NCBI GenBank assembly: GCA_016721195.1
Contig: JADKIO010000006.1
Location: 523,675 to 587,674, forward strand
Reading direction: 5' to 3'
DNA from: Candidatus Geothrix skivensis
Lineage (GTDB): Bacteria > Acidobacteriota > Holophagae > Holophagales > Holophagaceae
Length of the DNA stretch: 64,000 nt
Below the pieces are notes generated by a model. It was given only the letters and a program-made list of their open reading frames with translations. It made no database searches and was not told the origin of the DNA. The translations under genes and the position numbers were made by a program. Positions 35,655-45,082 of this stretch are shown one piece after another. Position 1 is the stretch's first letter; every line of letters begins with the position of its first letter.

Positions 35655-36545
35655 ATGGGAGTTGTCATTGCGAGCAAAGGTCTGACCCGCCGTTTTGGCA
35701 CCAGGACCGTGGTGGAAGGACTGGATCTACAGGTGCGGGCCCAGGCCATCACCGGATTTCTTGGCCCTAAGGGCGGGCAAGACTACTACCATCTCTCTGC
35801 TGCTGGGACTCATCAAAGCCTCGGCCGGCACGGCAGAAGTACTGGGCCACCCACCCGGACACCCTGAAGCCCTAGCCAGGATTGGCGCCCTAGTGGAATC
35901 GCCGGCTCTCTATGATCATTTAACAGGTCTGGAAAACCTGGAGATCACCCGGCTCATGAAAGGGGTTGACCGTTCGGATCTGGACCGTGTGCTGCGCTTG
36001 GTGGACATGAAGATGGATGCCAAGCGGCCCGTGCGCGAGTATTCCTTGGGCATGCGCCAGCGCCTTGGCGTGGCCTTGGCCCTTCTCGGCCAGCCCCAAT
36101 TGCTGGTGCTCGATGAGCCCACCAACGGCCTGGATCCCATCGGCATTCAGGACATGCGTGAACTGCTGATCCGCCTGCCCCGCGAAACCGGGGCTTCTAT
36201 TTTCCTTTCCAGCCACCTCCTGGCCGAGGTGGAGCAGGTGGCCGACGATCTGGTTGTTATCCACCATGGTCGGTTGCGCTACCAGGGTTCCACAGCTGAC
36301 CTGGGTGCCTCTGATCAGGCCGAGTTGCTGGTGCGGGTGGGAGATCGTGTCCCAGCTCTGGCCGCCCTGGGGCATGGGGGCTCCAGGTCCGGGAAACGGA
36401 AGAAGGCCTCTGGGTCCAAGCTTCACCAGCAGAGGCACCCCGGGTGGCCGCCTGCCTGGTCCAAGGCGGCTGTGACCTATATGAATTAGCCCCCCGGAGG
36501 TTAAACCTGGAGGCCCGATTCTTGACTCTGTTGGAGGGCGCATGA
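35655..36545 (+). CDS. ABC-2 type transporter ATPase, interrupted twice
   Basis: The ATG at 35655 (GGAGGG upstream) and the stop at 36543-36545 are in the same frame, 296 codons apart, but the middle is read in another frame. The first break (about 35771-35777) removes two bases inside Walker A, turning GPKGAGKTTT into a frameshift; the second is at a G-run near 36375. The rest matches BcrA/LanF ATPases: signature YSLGMRQRLGVALAL, Walker B LLVLDEPTNGLDP, H-loop SSHLLAEVE. The stop overlaps the permease start as ATGA. It may be a working gene with consensus errors or a decaying one. Confidence 0.75.
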
Positions 36546-37303
36546 CTGGGTTTCTGGCCCTGTTCGCAGCCGAGCGAGTGAAGTGGCGTAAAAGCTGGTT
36601 CATGCTCGCAGCCCTGCTGGCCCCAATCTGCCAGGTGGGTTTCATCGCGGTCATTTTCTGGTTTTCTGAAAGTCGAATTCGACTTTACAAGCCCGGCTTC
36701 CGGTTCTGGCTAGAGCTAAATTTTGCAGCCTGGAATCTAGTGATCCTTCCGGTCGCCGTGGCACTCATTTGTGATCTCTCCTGGGAACAGGAACGGGAAG
36801 CTCGGGCCTGGACCCTCCTGCTAACCCAACCGGTGACCCGCCATGCCCACTACTTGGTCAAAGCACTGGGTCATGCCGTCCTGGTGCTGATATCCCATGT
36901 TTTTTTCTCGGTTGTGCTCGTAATCCTCGGTTACCTGTTGACCACGAGGCCCCTCCTTTTGATGGGTCCCCTGCCTTGGCAGCTCCTGGCAACCTTTCTA
37001 GGATTCTCGATGCTGGCCTCCCTTTCCATGGTCGCCTTCCACACTTGGCAATCCATGCGCCTTCCTAGCCTTTGGGTCTCCCTGGCAACCGCATTGGTAG
37101 GAAGCTGGTCCGCATTCCAACTGGTTGGAGTGACGCCCCTGCTAATGGGACTGCCCTGGGGGATGGCCGCCCAAATGTCCACCATTTTCGAGCGCTGGCG
37201 AACCCTGCCATGGGGCCAGGCTCCCTTCAGTTTTGCAGCGGCGCTGGTGCTGGTAGTCCTGGGTGCCTTCGACTTCACCCGATCCCACCGGGCCGGTGTC
37301 TGA
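36542..37303 (+). CDS. ABC-2 type permease, LanE/MutE-like
   Basis: This 253-aa protein has about six transmembrane helices and the layout of the permeases of bacitracin/lantibiotic-immunity type transporters: a short cytoplasmic N-terminus (FAAERVKWRKSW), then EQEREARAWTLLLTQPVTR between the second and third helices. Codons are richer in A/T than in the flanking genes. Start overlaps the ATPase stop; the second permease follows by 10 nt. Substrate unknown; the immunity link is by family only. Confidence 0.75.
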   Translation: MTGFLALFAAERVKWRKSWFMLAALLAPICQVGFIAVIFWFSESRIRLYKPGFRFWLELNFAAWNLVILPVAVALICDLSWEQEREARAWTLLLTQPVTRHAHYLVKALGHAVLVLISHVFFSVVLVILGYLLTTRPLLLMGPLPWQLLATFLGFSMLASLSMVAFHTWQSMRLPSLWVSLATALVGSWSAFQLVGVTPLLMGLPWGMAAQMSTIFERWRTLPWGQAPFSFAAALVLVVLGAFDFTRSHRAGV

Positions 37304-37313
37304 GGAGGCCCGC

Positions 37314-38225
37314 ATGATCGCATTCTTCCGTCTGGTTCGCGCCGAAGGATTGAAGTTGCGCCACTCCGCTGTACTACGCCTGATCTGGGTAATACCGATC
37401 CTGTTCCTCGCGGTGGAGTTCCTGGTGTTCGAGCGCCCATTCCTGGGCCTTGGTGTTTTGAACGCTAAAGCACAGGCAACCCTGGACACCCTTCAACTAA
37501 AGATGGTGGTATCCCTTTGGGGCTTCCTTCATCCTCTGGTCTTAGCCCTGCTACCTGCTCTCCTGTTCCGCCCGGAGCACCGTTTCAAAACCTGGCGACA
37601 CCTCCTTAGCATGCCCATCGCTCGGGGGAGCTTGTTTTTGGCCAAAGCATTTCATGCGCTGATCCTCAGCGCTTTGGTCCTGCTGATCTTATGTCTCCTG
37701 CTCTGGATTGAGAGGCGCCTTCTGGGCTTAATTAATCCGGCCCTGGCCATTCCCTTCCATGGTGCAGCGATGGCTCGGACCCTCAGCTGGCTGTGGCTAG
37801 GCAGCCTGCCAGCTCTGGCCATCTACCTGTGGGCTTCCGACCGCATCAGCAGTTTGGCCGTACCGATATTTTTTGGCCTAGTTGGGCTTCTGATGGCGAT
37901 TGCCCTCACCGGAGAGGAACTCCACCAACCCTGGCGTCGGGACCTTATTCCCTGGGTTCTGCCCTATGCCGCCGCGGAGCGGCAGATCCACGCAGGCCCT
38001 TCCCAGCAAGAAGTCCACCTGGCAGGACGGCCTTTCCAACCGGAGCCGAACGTACTGCGCTTGCCCAGCGGCCGGAAGATCAAGACCTGGCAGAACGCCC
38101 CGGATGAGGTCATTTTCCCACCTCCCAAACCCACCCCGGCCGGGGTGCTTGCCACCTTCAGCCTAGGCGCTGCTGTCCTGGTTTTGCTGCTGGCTTGGAT
38201 GGATGCAAAGCGGTGCCGAATTTAG
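37314..38225 (+). CDS. ABC-2 type permease, LanG/MutG-like
   Basis: The 303-aa second permease of the three-gene ABC system has an N-terminus that parallels the first (FRLVRAEGLKLRHS), about six helices, and a polar loop of about 70 residues before the last helix (IHAGPSQQE to FPPPKP) that probably lies outside the membrane. GAGGAGG precedes the ATG. Its stop overlaps the convergent pilin stop by 4 nt. Composition is A/T-richer like its partner, hinting at acquisition as a unit. Confidence 0.75.
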   Translation: MIAFFRLVRAEGLKLRHSAVLRLIWVIPILFLAVEFLVFERPFLGLGVLNAKAQATLDTLQLKMVVSLWGFLHPLVLALLPALLFRPEHRFKTWRHLLSMPIARGSLFLAKAFHALILSALVLLILCLLLWIERRLLGLINPALAIPFHGAAMARTLSWLWLGSLPALAIYLWASDRISSLAVPIFFGLVGLLMAIALTGEELHQPWRRDLIPWVLPYAAAERQIHAGPSQQEVHLAGRPFQPEPNVLRLPSGRKIKTWQNAPDEVIFPPPKPTPAGVLATFSLGAAVLVLLLAWMDAKRCRI

Positions 38226-38619
38226 TGCAAACGGGCCAACTCTTGGCCGAGTTGATTGGTCTGATAGGCAACCACATTGGCCTGGTTGGGATCTGAAACC
38301 GTCAAGGTGTAAGTTAACCCTTCATTGGCAATGATTAAGTTGTAGTCCATCTTTGAAGTTCCCGAGGGCTGAAAGTTGGAAATCAACGCAGGCCCGGTGG
38401 CCGCGCTCCCATCGGCCTTCCAGTCATACCCTCCGACAGATCCGTAGATTCCAATGTCAGCTTTTCGGCTCTCCAATCCCATCTGAAGCACTTTTGCATT
38501 GGCCATGGCATCACCGATCACCCGGGCCCGCCGACGTTGCCCTGAAAAACTGGGAATGGCTATAGCACTGATTACGCCGATAATCACCACTACAAGCATG
38601 ATCTCAATAAGAGAAAAAC
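38222..38619 (-). CDS. Type IV pilin-like protein, 5' end lost in a low-complexity seam
   Basis: The frame encodes the pilin N-terminal helix FSLIEIMLVVVIIGVISAI with mature Glu5 intact, then about 105 residues of globular domain ending at 38222. The leader Gly is visible (GPGFSLIE) but the start codon and ribosome site are replaced by poly-G/poly-C sequence. In this reading it is fused in frame to the end of pilC, which is unlikely to be biological. It was probably the last gene of the pilB-pilT-pilC operon. Confidence 0.75.
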
Positions 38620-38698
38620 CGGGCCCCCCGGGGGGGGGGGGCCGGGGGTCCCCCCCCCCCCCCGGGGGGGCCAAAGAACAGAGCTCCCCCCCCCCCCC
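38619..38698. repeat. Poly-G/poly-C seam between pilC and the pilin gene
   Basis: Eighty bases consist mainly of alternating homopolymers: G12 (38630-38641), C14 (38650-38663), G7 (38664-38670) and C13 (38686-38698), with one short normal-looking segment. It replaces the expected pilC stop, intergenic spacer and pilin start. This looks like an assembly or consensus artefact. Confidence 0.85.
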
Positions 38699-39885
38699 AA
38701 ACATTGCCAGGTTGAAGATCGGCAGATACATGGCGACGACGATGAAGCCGATGATGCCGCCCAGCATGGCGATCATGACCGGTTCCATGAGGCTGGTGAG
38801 GTTCGCCACGGCGTTGTCCACCTCGTCCTCGTAGAAGTCGGCCACCTTGGAGAGCATGGCATCCAGGGCGCCCGTGGCTTCGCCCACCCCCACCATCTGC
38901 ACCACCATGGGGGGGAAGACCTTGGTCTCGGCCAGCGGGGCGGAAATGTTGCGGCCCTGCTCCACCGCGTCCTTGGACTTGAGGATGGCGTTCTGGATGA
39001 CCATGTTGCCCGCGGTGCGGGCCGTGATGTCCATGCCCTCCAGAATCGGCACGCCGGAGCTGATGAGGGTGCCGAGGGTGCGGCAGAACCGGGCCACGGC
39101 GACCTTGCGGAGCACGTCACCGATGATGGGGATCTTCAGCAGGAGCGCATCGATCTGAGGTGCCCGACAGGGGTCTTGTAATACTGGCGCAGTCCCACTG
39201 CCACCAAGACTACCCCGATGATGATGAGCCAGCTGTAGTTGATGAGCGCACTGGAGAGGGCCATGCAAACCTGGGTTGGATAGGGCAGCTTGCTGCCCAG
39301 GCCGTCATACATGGCCGAGAACACGGGAATGACCTTCACCATGATGATGACCACCACCGAGATGGCGATGGTGATGACCGCCACGGGGTAGGTCATGGCC
39401 CCCTTCACCTTGGCAGTCAGCTTCACGGCCTTCTCGATGTAGCCGGAGAGCCGCTGGAGGATGATGTCCAGGATGCCGCCGCTTTCCCCGGCGCCCACCA
39501 TGTTCACGTAGAGGTCGTTGAAGGCCTTGGGGTGCTTGGACAGGGCCGCCTGGAGGGTGGAGCCCTTTTCCACATCGTCCCGGACCGCTTCAATGATGCG
39601 CTGGAAGCCCTTGTGGTCCTGCTGGGCGCCCAGGATCTCCAGGCACTGCACCAGGGGCAGACCGGCATCGATCATCACGCTGAACTGCCGGGTGAAGATG
39701 GCCAGGGCCTTGGCCGGAACCTTGCCGAAGGACTTGCCCCCCTCGGCCGCCATGACCCGGATGTTCATGACTTCGATGCCGTTGCGCTTCAGGGTGGTGG
39801 CGGCGGCATCACGGGAATCGGAGACCAGGACACCTTCCTGGACTTCTCCCATTCGGTTCTTGCCTTTCCAAGCATAAGCGGGCAT
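38699..39885 (-). CDS. pilC: Type IV pilus inner-membrane platform protein PilC (one frame break)
   Basis: PilC/GspF anchors the pilus motor in the inner membrane. The N-terminal half from ATG 39885 has the GspF fold (FTRQFSVMIDAGLPLVQCLE, AGESGGILDIIL). A frame break near 39155 (one base lost at CTCAGATCGA) separates it from the second half, which continues IDALLLKIPIIGDVLRKVA, ARFCRTLGTLISSGVPILEG and ends MYLPIFNLAMFG at the low-complexity seam, where the stop should be. Both GspF repeats are well conserved. It follows pilT by 70 nt. Confidence 0.88.
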
Positions 39886-39955
39886 GCGGACCTCGGAGAG
39901 CGGCTGGGAATGGTGGTGCCTTCAGCATAGGCAGGAAAGCACCAGTGGAGAAGTC

Positions 39956-41140
39956 CTAGGTGTACTTGATGTTGGGGTTCCGCCCCCCCAGGGCCGGGCT
40001 GGAGGGCTGGGCGGGGACGGCGGCACCTCTTCCACCGGCGGATCCAACGCCCACGCCGCGGTTGATGAGCTCGCGCAGCTCGTCGGTGTTGGAGGAGTAG
40101 TCGAAGGCCTGCTCCTGGCTGATCTCCTTGCGGATCACCAGGTCGGACAGGCTCTGGTTGAAGGTCTGCATGCCGGACTTGCCCTGCCCGGACTGCATGA
40201 CCCCGTAGACCTGATGGATCTTGTCCTCGCGGATGAGGTTCCGGATGGCGGAGTTGGGGATCATGATCTCCAGGGCCAGGGCCCGCCCCTTCCCACTGGC
40301 CTTGGGGATGAGGCTCTGGCAGATGACGCCTTCCAGCACCAGGGAGAGCTGGGCGCGGATCTGGGGCTGCTGGTGGCTGGGGAACACGTCAATGATGCGG
40401 TTGATGGTCTGGACCGTGCTGCTGGTGTGCAGGGTGCCGAAGGTCAGGTGGCCCGTTTCGGCGATGGTCAGGGCGGACTCGATGGTCTCCAGGTCGCGCA
40501 TTTCACCCACCAGCACCACGTCGGGATCCTGGCGCAGGGCGGAGCGGAGCGCCTTCTTGAAGCTGTGGGTGTCGGCGTGGATCTCGCGCTGGTTCACCAG
40601 GGCCCGCTTGTGCTTGTGGACGTATTCGACCGGGTCCTCGATGGTGAGGATGTGGAGGGGCTCCTCGGTGTTGATCTTGTCCACCATGGCGGCCAGGGTG
40701 GTGGACTTGCCGGAGCCGGTCACGCCGGTCACCAGCACCAGGCCCCGGGGCTTGCTGCACAGCGCCTGGATGGAGGGCGGCAGGCCCAGCTGGTCGAAGC
40801 TGCGGATCTGCTCGGGGATGGTTCGGAACACGCCGGCGGTGGCACCCCGCTGGTTGAACACGTTGGCGCGGAAGCGGGCCACGCCCTGCAGGCCGAAGGA
40901 GAAGTCCACCTCGAAGTCCTCCTCGAGGCGGTGTTTCTGCTGGTCCGTCATCACGCCGTAGCAGAGCCAGCGGGTCTGGGAAGCGTCCATGGGCGGCAGC
41001 TTGAGGGGCACCATGCGGCCGTCGATGCGGATCTGGGGCGCGGATTCCGTCGTGATGTGGAGGTCCGTGCCTCCGTACTCCACCATCGTCTTCAGCAGCT
41101 GCTGGAGCGGGGCGACGTAGTTGGCGCCGACTTCACTCAT
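39956..41140 (-). CDS. pilT: Type IV pilus retraction ATPase
   Basis: This 394-aa hexameric ATPase drives pilus retraction. It has the PilT N-terminal PAS-like domain (GGTDLHITTESAPQIRIDG), Walker A GVTGSGKST, Asp box LTIEDPVEYVH, Walker B VLVGEMRDLETIE and the His box LTFGTLHTSST. It lacks the tetracysteine motif of PilB. A Gly/Ala/Pro-rich tail of about 30 residues ends the protein. It lies 12 nt after pilB. Confidence 0.94.
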   Translation of the reverse strand: MSEVGANYVAPLQQLLKTMVEYGGTDLHITTESAPQIRIDGRMVPLKLPPMDASQTRWLCYGVMTDQQKHRLEEDFEVDFSFGLQGVARFRANVFNQRGATAGVFRTIPEQIRSFDQLGLPPSIQALCSKPRGLVLVTGVTGSGKSTTLAAMVDKINTEEPLHILTIEDPVEYVHKHKRALVNQREIHADTHSFKKALRSALRQDPDVVLVGEMRDLETIESALTIAETGHLTFGTLHTSSTVQTINRIIDVFPSHQQPQIRAQLSLVLEGVICQSLIPKASGKGRALALEIMIPNSAIRNLIREDKIHQVYGVMQSGQGKSGMQTFNQSLSDLVIRKEISQEQAFDYSSNTDELRELINRGVGVGSAGGRGAAVPAQPSSPALGGRNPNIKYT

Positions 41141-41152
41141 GAACCACCTCGC

Positions 41153-42991
41153 CTAAAGCACGGTCTCTCGGATGATCTCTTCGATGGTGGTGACGCCGTC
41201 GAGGACTTTGCGGCAGCCCGAGCGGCGGAGGGTGATCATGCCCTCCTTCTGGCCCTGTTCCCGGATCTCGATGGCCGAGGCACCCGTGAGGATCATGTCC
41301 TTGAGGGTCTCGGACATCTCCAGGACTTCGTAGAGGCCCACCCGGCCCTTGTAGCCGCGCTTGTTGCAGATCTCGCAGCCCACGGGCTTGTAGAAGGTGA
41401 TGCCCTTGGCCACTTCCTCGGGCGTGAAGCCCACCTTGTAGAGGGCCTCCTCGGGCTGGTGGTGGGTGTCCACCTGCTTGCAGTTGGCGCAGAGCCGGCG
41501 CACCAGGCGCTGGGCGCAGATGATGTTCACGGAGGTGGCCACCAGGAAGGGCTCCACCCCCATGTTCATGAGGCGGTTGATGGTGCTCGGGGCATCGTTC
41601 GTGTGCAGGGTGGAGAGCACCAGGTGCCCCGTGAGGCTCGCCTTGATGGCGATCTCGGCCGTCTCGAAGTCCCGGATCTCGCCCACCAGGATGATGTTGG
41701 GATCCTGCCGGAGGAAGGAGCGCAGCGCCGCGGCGAAGTTCAGGCCGATCTGTTCCTTCATCTGCACCTGGTTGATGCCCGGGAAGTTGAACTCGACCGG
41801 ATCTTCGGCCGTCATGATGTTCGTGTCGACGGTGTTCAGCTTGGCGATGGAGGAATACAGGGTGTTCGTCTTGCCCGAGCCCGTGGGGCCGGTCACCAGC
41901 ACCATGCCGTAGGGCTTGGAGATCTGGCGATCCCAGGCCACGAGGCTCTCCGGCTCGAAGCCCAGCTTGGTGAGGTCCAGCATGAGCTTGTCGCTGTCCA
42001 GCAGCCGCAGCACGATCTTTTCGCCGAAGAGGGTCGGCAGGATGCTCACGCGGTAGTCGATGACCTTCTGCCGGCCCTGCATGTTGACGCGCAGCTTGAT
42101 GCGGCCGTCCTGGGGCAGGCGCCGCTCGGCGATGTTGAGCTTGGCCAGGATCTTCACGCGGGAGGTCAGCGGATCCTTCAGCTTGAGGTTGGGCCGCATC
42201 ACCTCCATCAGGATGCCGTCGATGCGGAACCGGATCCGGTAGGTCTTCTCGTAGGGCTCGATGTGGATGTCGGAGGCGCCCCGCTTGATGGCGTCGATGA
42301 GCACCATGTTGACGAGCTTCACGACCGGCGCATCCTCGCTGCCCCGCTTCAGGCTGTTGACGTTGACGCTGCTGTCGTCATCCTCGGCCGCATCGAACTC
42401 GGCATCGGCATCGAGTTCCTGCTCCAGCTCTGACAGGTCGAAGTGTTCATCTTCTTCGCTGAAGGGCTGGGCCGTGTCGGTGGCGGCGGGACCGCTGCCC
42501 ACCGGGCCGCTCCCGCTATGGGTGCTGCGGGCCTTGGTGCCATCCGCCAGGCGGATGGCACTGTTGCCCCCGTAATACTTCTCCACGGCCCGGGCCAGGC
42601 CCATCTCGCTGGAGACCACCGGATCCACGTTGTAGCCCGTGTGGAACCGCACGTCGTCCATGGCGAAGATGTCCGTGGGGTCGGACATGGCCAGGGTCAG
42701 GACATTCCCGGTGCGCTGGAGGGGCAGCACCTTGTGGCGCTGGGCCAGGTCCTTCGGGATCAGGGCGATGACGCTCGCATCGATGGGCGGCCACTGCTCC
42801 AGGTCCGCGGCCGGGACGCCATACTGCATGCCCAGGAAACTCACGATGTCCTGATCCGAGCAGAACCCGGAGCGCACCACGATGCTCCCGAGCTTCCCGC
42901 CCTCCCGGCGCTGGATTTTCATGACCTCATCCAGCTGGGTGTCCGTGATGAGCTGGGCCTTGACGAGCATTTCCCCGAGCTTGCTGACCAC
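41153..42991 (-). CDS. pilB: Type IV pilus assembly ATPase
   Basis: This 612-aa extension motor has an N-terminal MshEN domain (about 1-150), a type that binds c-di-GMP in some relatives, with LGEMLVKAQLI and FLGMQYGVP. An acidic linker follows (about 165-215), then the ATPase core: GPTGSGKTNT, ITAEDPVEF-like MTAEDPVEFNFPG, ILVGEIRDFETAE, STLHTNDAPST. The four zinc cysteines occur as CANCK and CEICNKRG. It is the first gene of pilB-pilT-pilC-pilin and diverges from the unknown helical gene. Confidence 0.95.
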   Translation of the reverse strand: MVSKLGEMLVKAQLITDTQLDEVMKIQRREGGKLGSIVVRSGFCSDQDIVSFLGMQYGVPAADLEQWPPIDASVIALIPKDLAQRHKVLPLQRTGNVLTLAMSDPTDIFAMDDVRFHTGYNVDPVVSSEMGLARAVEKYYGGNSAIRLADGTKARSTHSGSGPVGSGPAATDTAQPFSEEDEHFDLSELEQELDADAEFDAAEDDDSSVNVNSLKRGSEDAPVVKLVNMVLIDAIKRGASDIHIEPYEKTYRIRFRIDGILMEVMRPNLKLKDPLTSRVKILAKLNIAERRLPQDGRIKLRVNMQGRQKVIDYRVSILPTLFGEKIVLRLLDSDKLMLDLTKLGFEPESLVAWDRQISKPYGMVLVTGPTGSGKTNTLYSSIAKLNTVDTNIMTAEDPVEFNFPGINQVQMKEQIGLNFAAALRSFLRQDPNIILVGEIRDFETAEIAIKASLTGHLVLSTLHTNDAPSTINRLMNMGVEPFLVATSVNIICAQRLVRRLCANCKQVDTHHQPEEALYKVGFTPEEVAKGITFYKPVGCEICNKRGYKGRVGLYEVLEMSETLKDMILTGASAIEIREQGQKEGMITLRRSGCRKVLDGVTTIEEIIRETVL

Positions 42992-43070
42992 TGGCTGCCT
43001 CCAGATTGGGGTGAAGCGATGGTATCACCACCAGCAGGTTCCGAAATCCTAACCATTGTATGCTTTTGCC

Positions 43071-45028
43071 ATGTCATCCCCAGGTACCCAGCCCCAGCGA
43101 CTGCTGCTGGCCCGGCAGCTGATCCGGGACAAGGGTCTGTCCAGAAGCGACCTGACCCTGCTGGAGGACATCCTGCGGGAGGGGCCAGGGATCTGGAACC
43201 GCTGGTCGAGGCCGCACCCCAGCGGGTGGCGAACAGCCAGGAGTCGCCCGCCCAGGCGGCCCTCCGGCGGAGCCTGGGCTACTTCCTGGCCTTCCTCCAC
43301 ACCTTCTCACCCCGCCGACTGGGCGAGGCCCGGAACGCCATGGGCCTGGTCATGCTGCACAGCCTGGGCCGGCTGGGCGACCAGGCCGAGGCCGCCCACC
43401 GCGAGCTGATGGTGGAGCAGCAGCAGCCCGAATGGGTCACCCAGTTGCTGGACCTGCTCGCCTCGCTGCGTGCCATGTCCCTGGCCCCTTCCGAGGGCAG
43501 TGGCAACCTCCGCCAGATGTGGTCCTCGTTCCTGGCGGGGCACCGGGACGCCTTCCGCGACATCCTGGCCGCGCTCCAGAAGGTCGAGCCGGGCCCCGCC
43601 GCGGTCTCACGGCTCAACACCCAGATGAAGGCCGTCAACCGGGCCATCCAGGGCCAGGGCCGCCTGGAGGAATCCCTCAGCCGCCTGGCCGAGCAGCTGG
43701 AAGCCTGCATTCCCGCCGAGATCCACGCCCGGGTGGAGCCCCTGCTCCTGCTGGAGCATGTGGTCTCGAACCTCCGCCTCAGCCTGGTGCGCCCGCTGGA
43801 CCGGGGCATCCACTGGCCGGCCGTGGAGCAGGTCCGGGGCAGCCTGCGCTGGCTCTGGGACCACCTGGGCTGGTCCCTGCCCCGCATGGACGCCGAGCTG
43901 TTCCGGGACAGCATGCCGCCGGAGCTGCGCCGCCTGCTCCAGCAGATCCGGCGGAGCAACCGGCCCGCCTTCTCGGTGGTGGCCCGCGCCCTGGCCAGCC
44001 ACGTCTCACTGCTCGGCCTCCTCGAATCCCTCGACTCCGCCACCAGCGCGGGCCTCCCGGAACGCTACGCGGCCGTGCCCACCTTCCTGGTGCTGGAGTC
44101 GGAGCTGGGGCGGCTGGCGGAACGCTCGTACGAGCCCGCCCGCGGCGAGCTGCTGGACCCCTCCCGCCCCGAGACCCACCGCCTGCGGGCCTTCCTCCGG
44201 CAGGCCGTGCTGAGCCTCCAGCAGGACCAGGGCACCCTCCGCAGCCTCCTGCAGCAGGCCCTGGCCGGCCAGGACGCGGACCAGCTGGCCCAGACCCTCG
44301 ACAACCTCAAGGGCCTGCTGATCAACCACCAGAAGCAGCTGATGGGTGAGCTGGTGGGGATCTTCTCGCCCGATGTGCAGCACCGCCTCTTCCCCGAATC
44401 GCCCAGCATGATGGAGGAAGGCGAGCGGCTCCGCCTGCGCATCCAGCGGCTCTGGGAGCAGGTGCCCCCCCTCCACGGCCAGCTGCAGCTCCACCTGGAA
44501 CTGCAGGACTGGCCACGGCTGGCCCTGGGCCTTGCCCATACCTACCGCCACCTCCTGGCCTTCCGGCGGAGCCCCGAGTTCCCGCTCATGCGGCGCCCCG
44601 ACCGGGAGGAGGCCGAGCGCCTCATCCAGGAGCTCGGGAGCCTGCTGGAGTCGCCCACGGACGTCCCCCAGGCCCTGCGCGACGGCATGGATGTGCTGGG
44701 CGAGCTGCTGCGGTTCCTGGAGCTCTTCCTGCTGCGCATCAACGCCCGGATCCCCCTCATCCGCCAGGACCTGGAGGTGGCCCAGGAGGCGCTCGATCTC
44801 ATCGCGGAGCTGCGGGAGAGTCCTTCCGGCACGGAGCGGACCCGACTCTCCCACAAGCTCATCCAGACCTCCAAGCGGCTGGGTGTGCGGGACTCGCAGT
44901 GCCTGGCCCTGCTCAAGCGCTGGGTCCGGGCCGAACGAGGCCTTCGCGAGGCCTCGCCCCCGGCTCTGGATCAGCTGGCGGCCCACCTCCGCCAGCTGGC
45001 CCTGCGCCTCGAAGCCGCGCTGGGTTGA
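43071..45028 (+). CDS. Large alpha-helical protein of unknown function (one frame break)
   Basis: I do not recognise this gene. From ATG 43071 the first 37 codons read LLLARQLIRDKGLSRSDL and on; at the G-run 43181-43184 one G seems missing, after which the frame stays open to 45028, giving about 652 aa. The sequence is almost wholly helical, rich in Leu, Arg, Glu and Gln, with heptad-like stretches (LRLRIQRLWEQVPPLHGQL), no signal peptide, no membrane helix and no catalytic motif seen. It diverges from pilB and is followed 54 nt later by a diguanylate cyclase on the same strand. Confidence 0.7.
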
Positions 45029-45082
45029 GCAGTCTCATCCAGGCCCGATCCGCTGTCGAAGAGTTGGTCATCAGGGAGTCCC

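Noticed and set aside
38222..39268. A genuine PilC-pilin fusion protein
   Set aside because: The join consists of homopolymer runs encoding Gly/Pro strings and lacks any plausible linker; both partners are complete families normally encoded separately.
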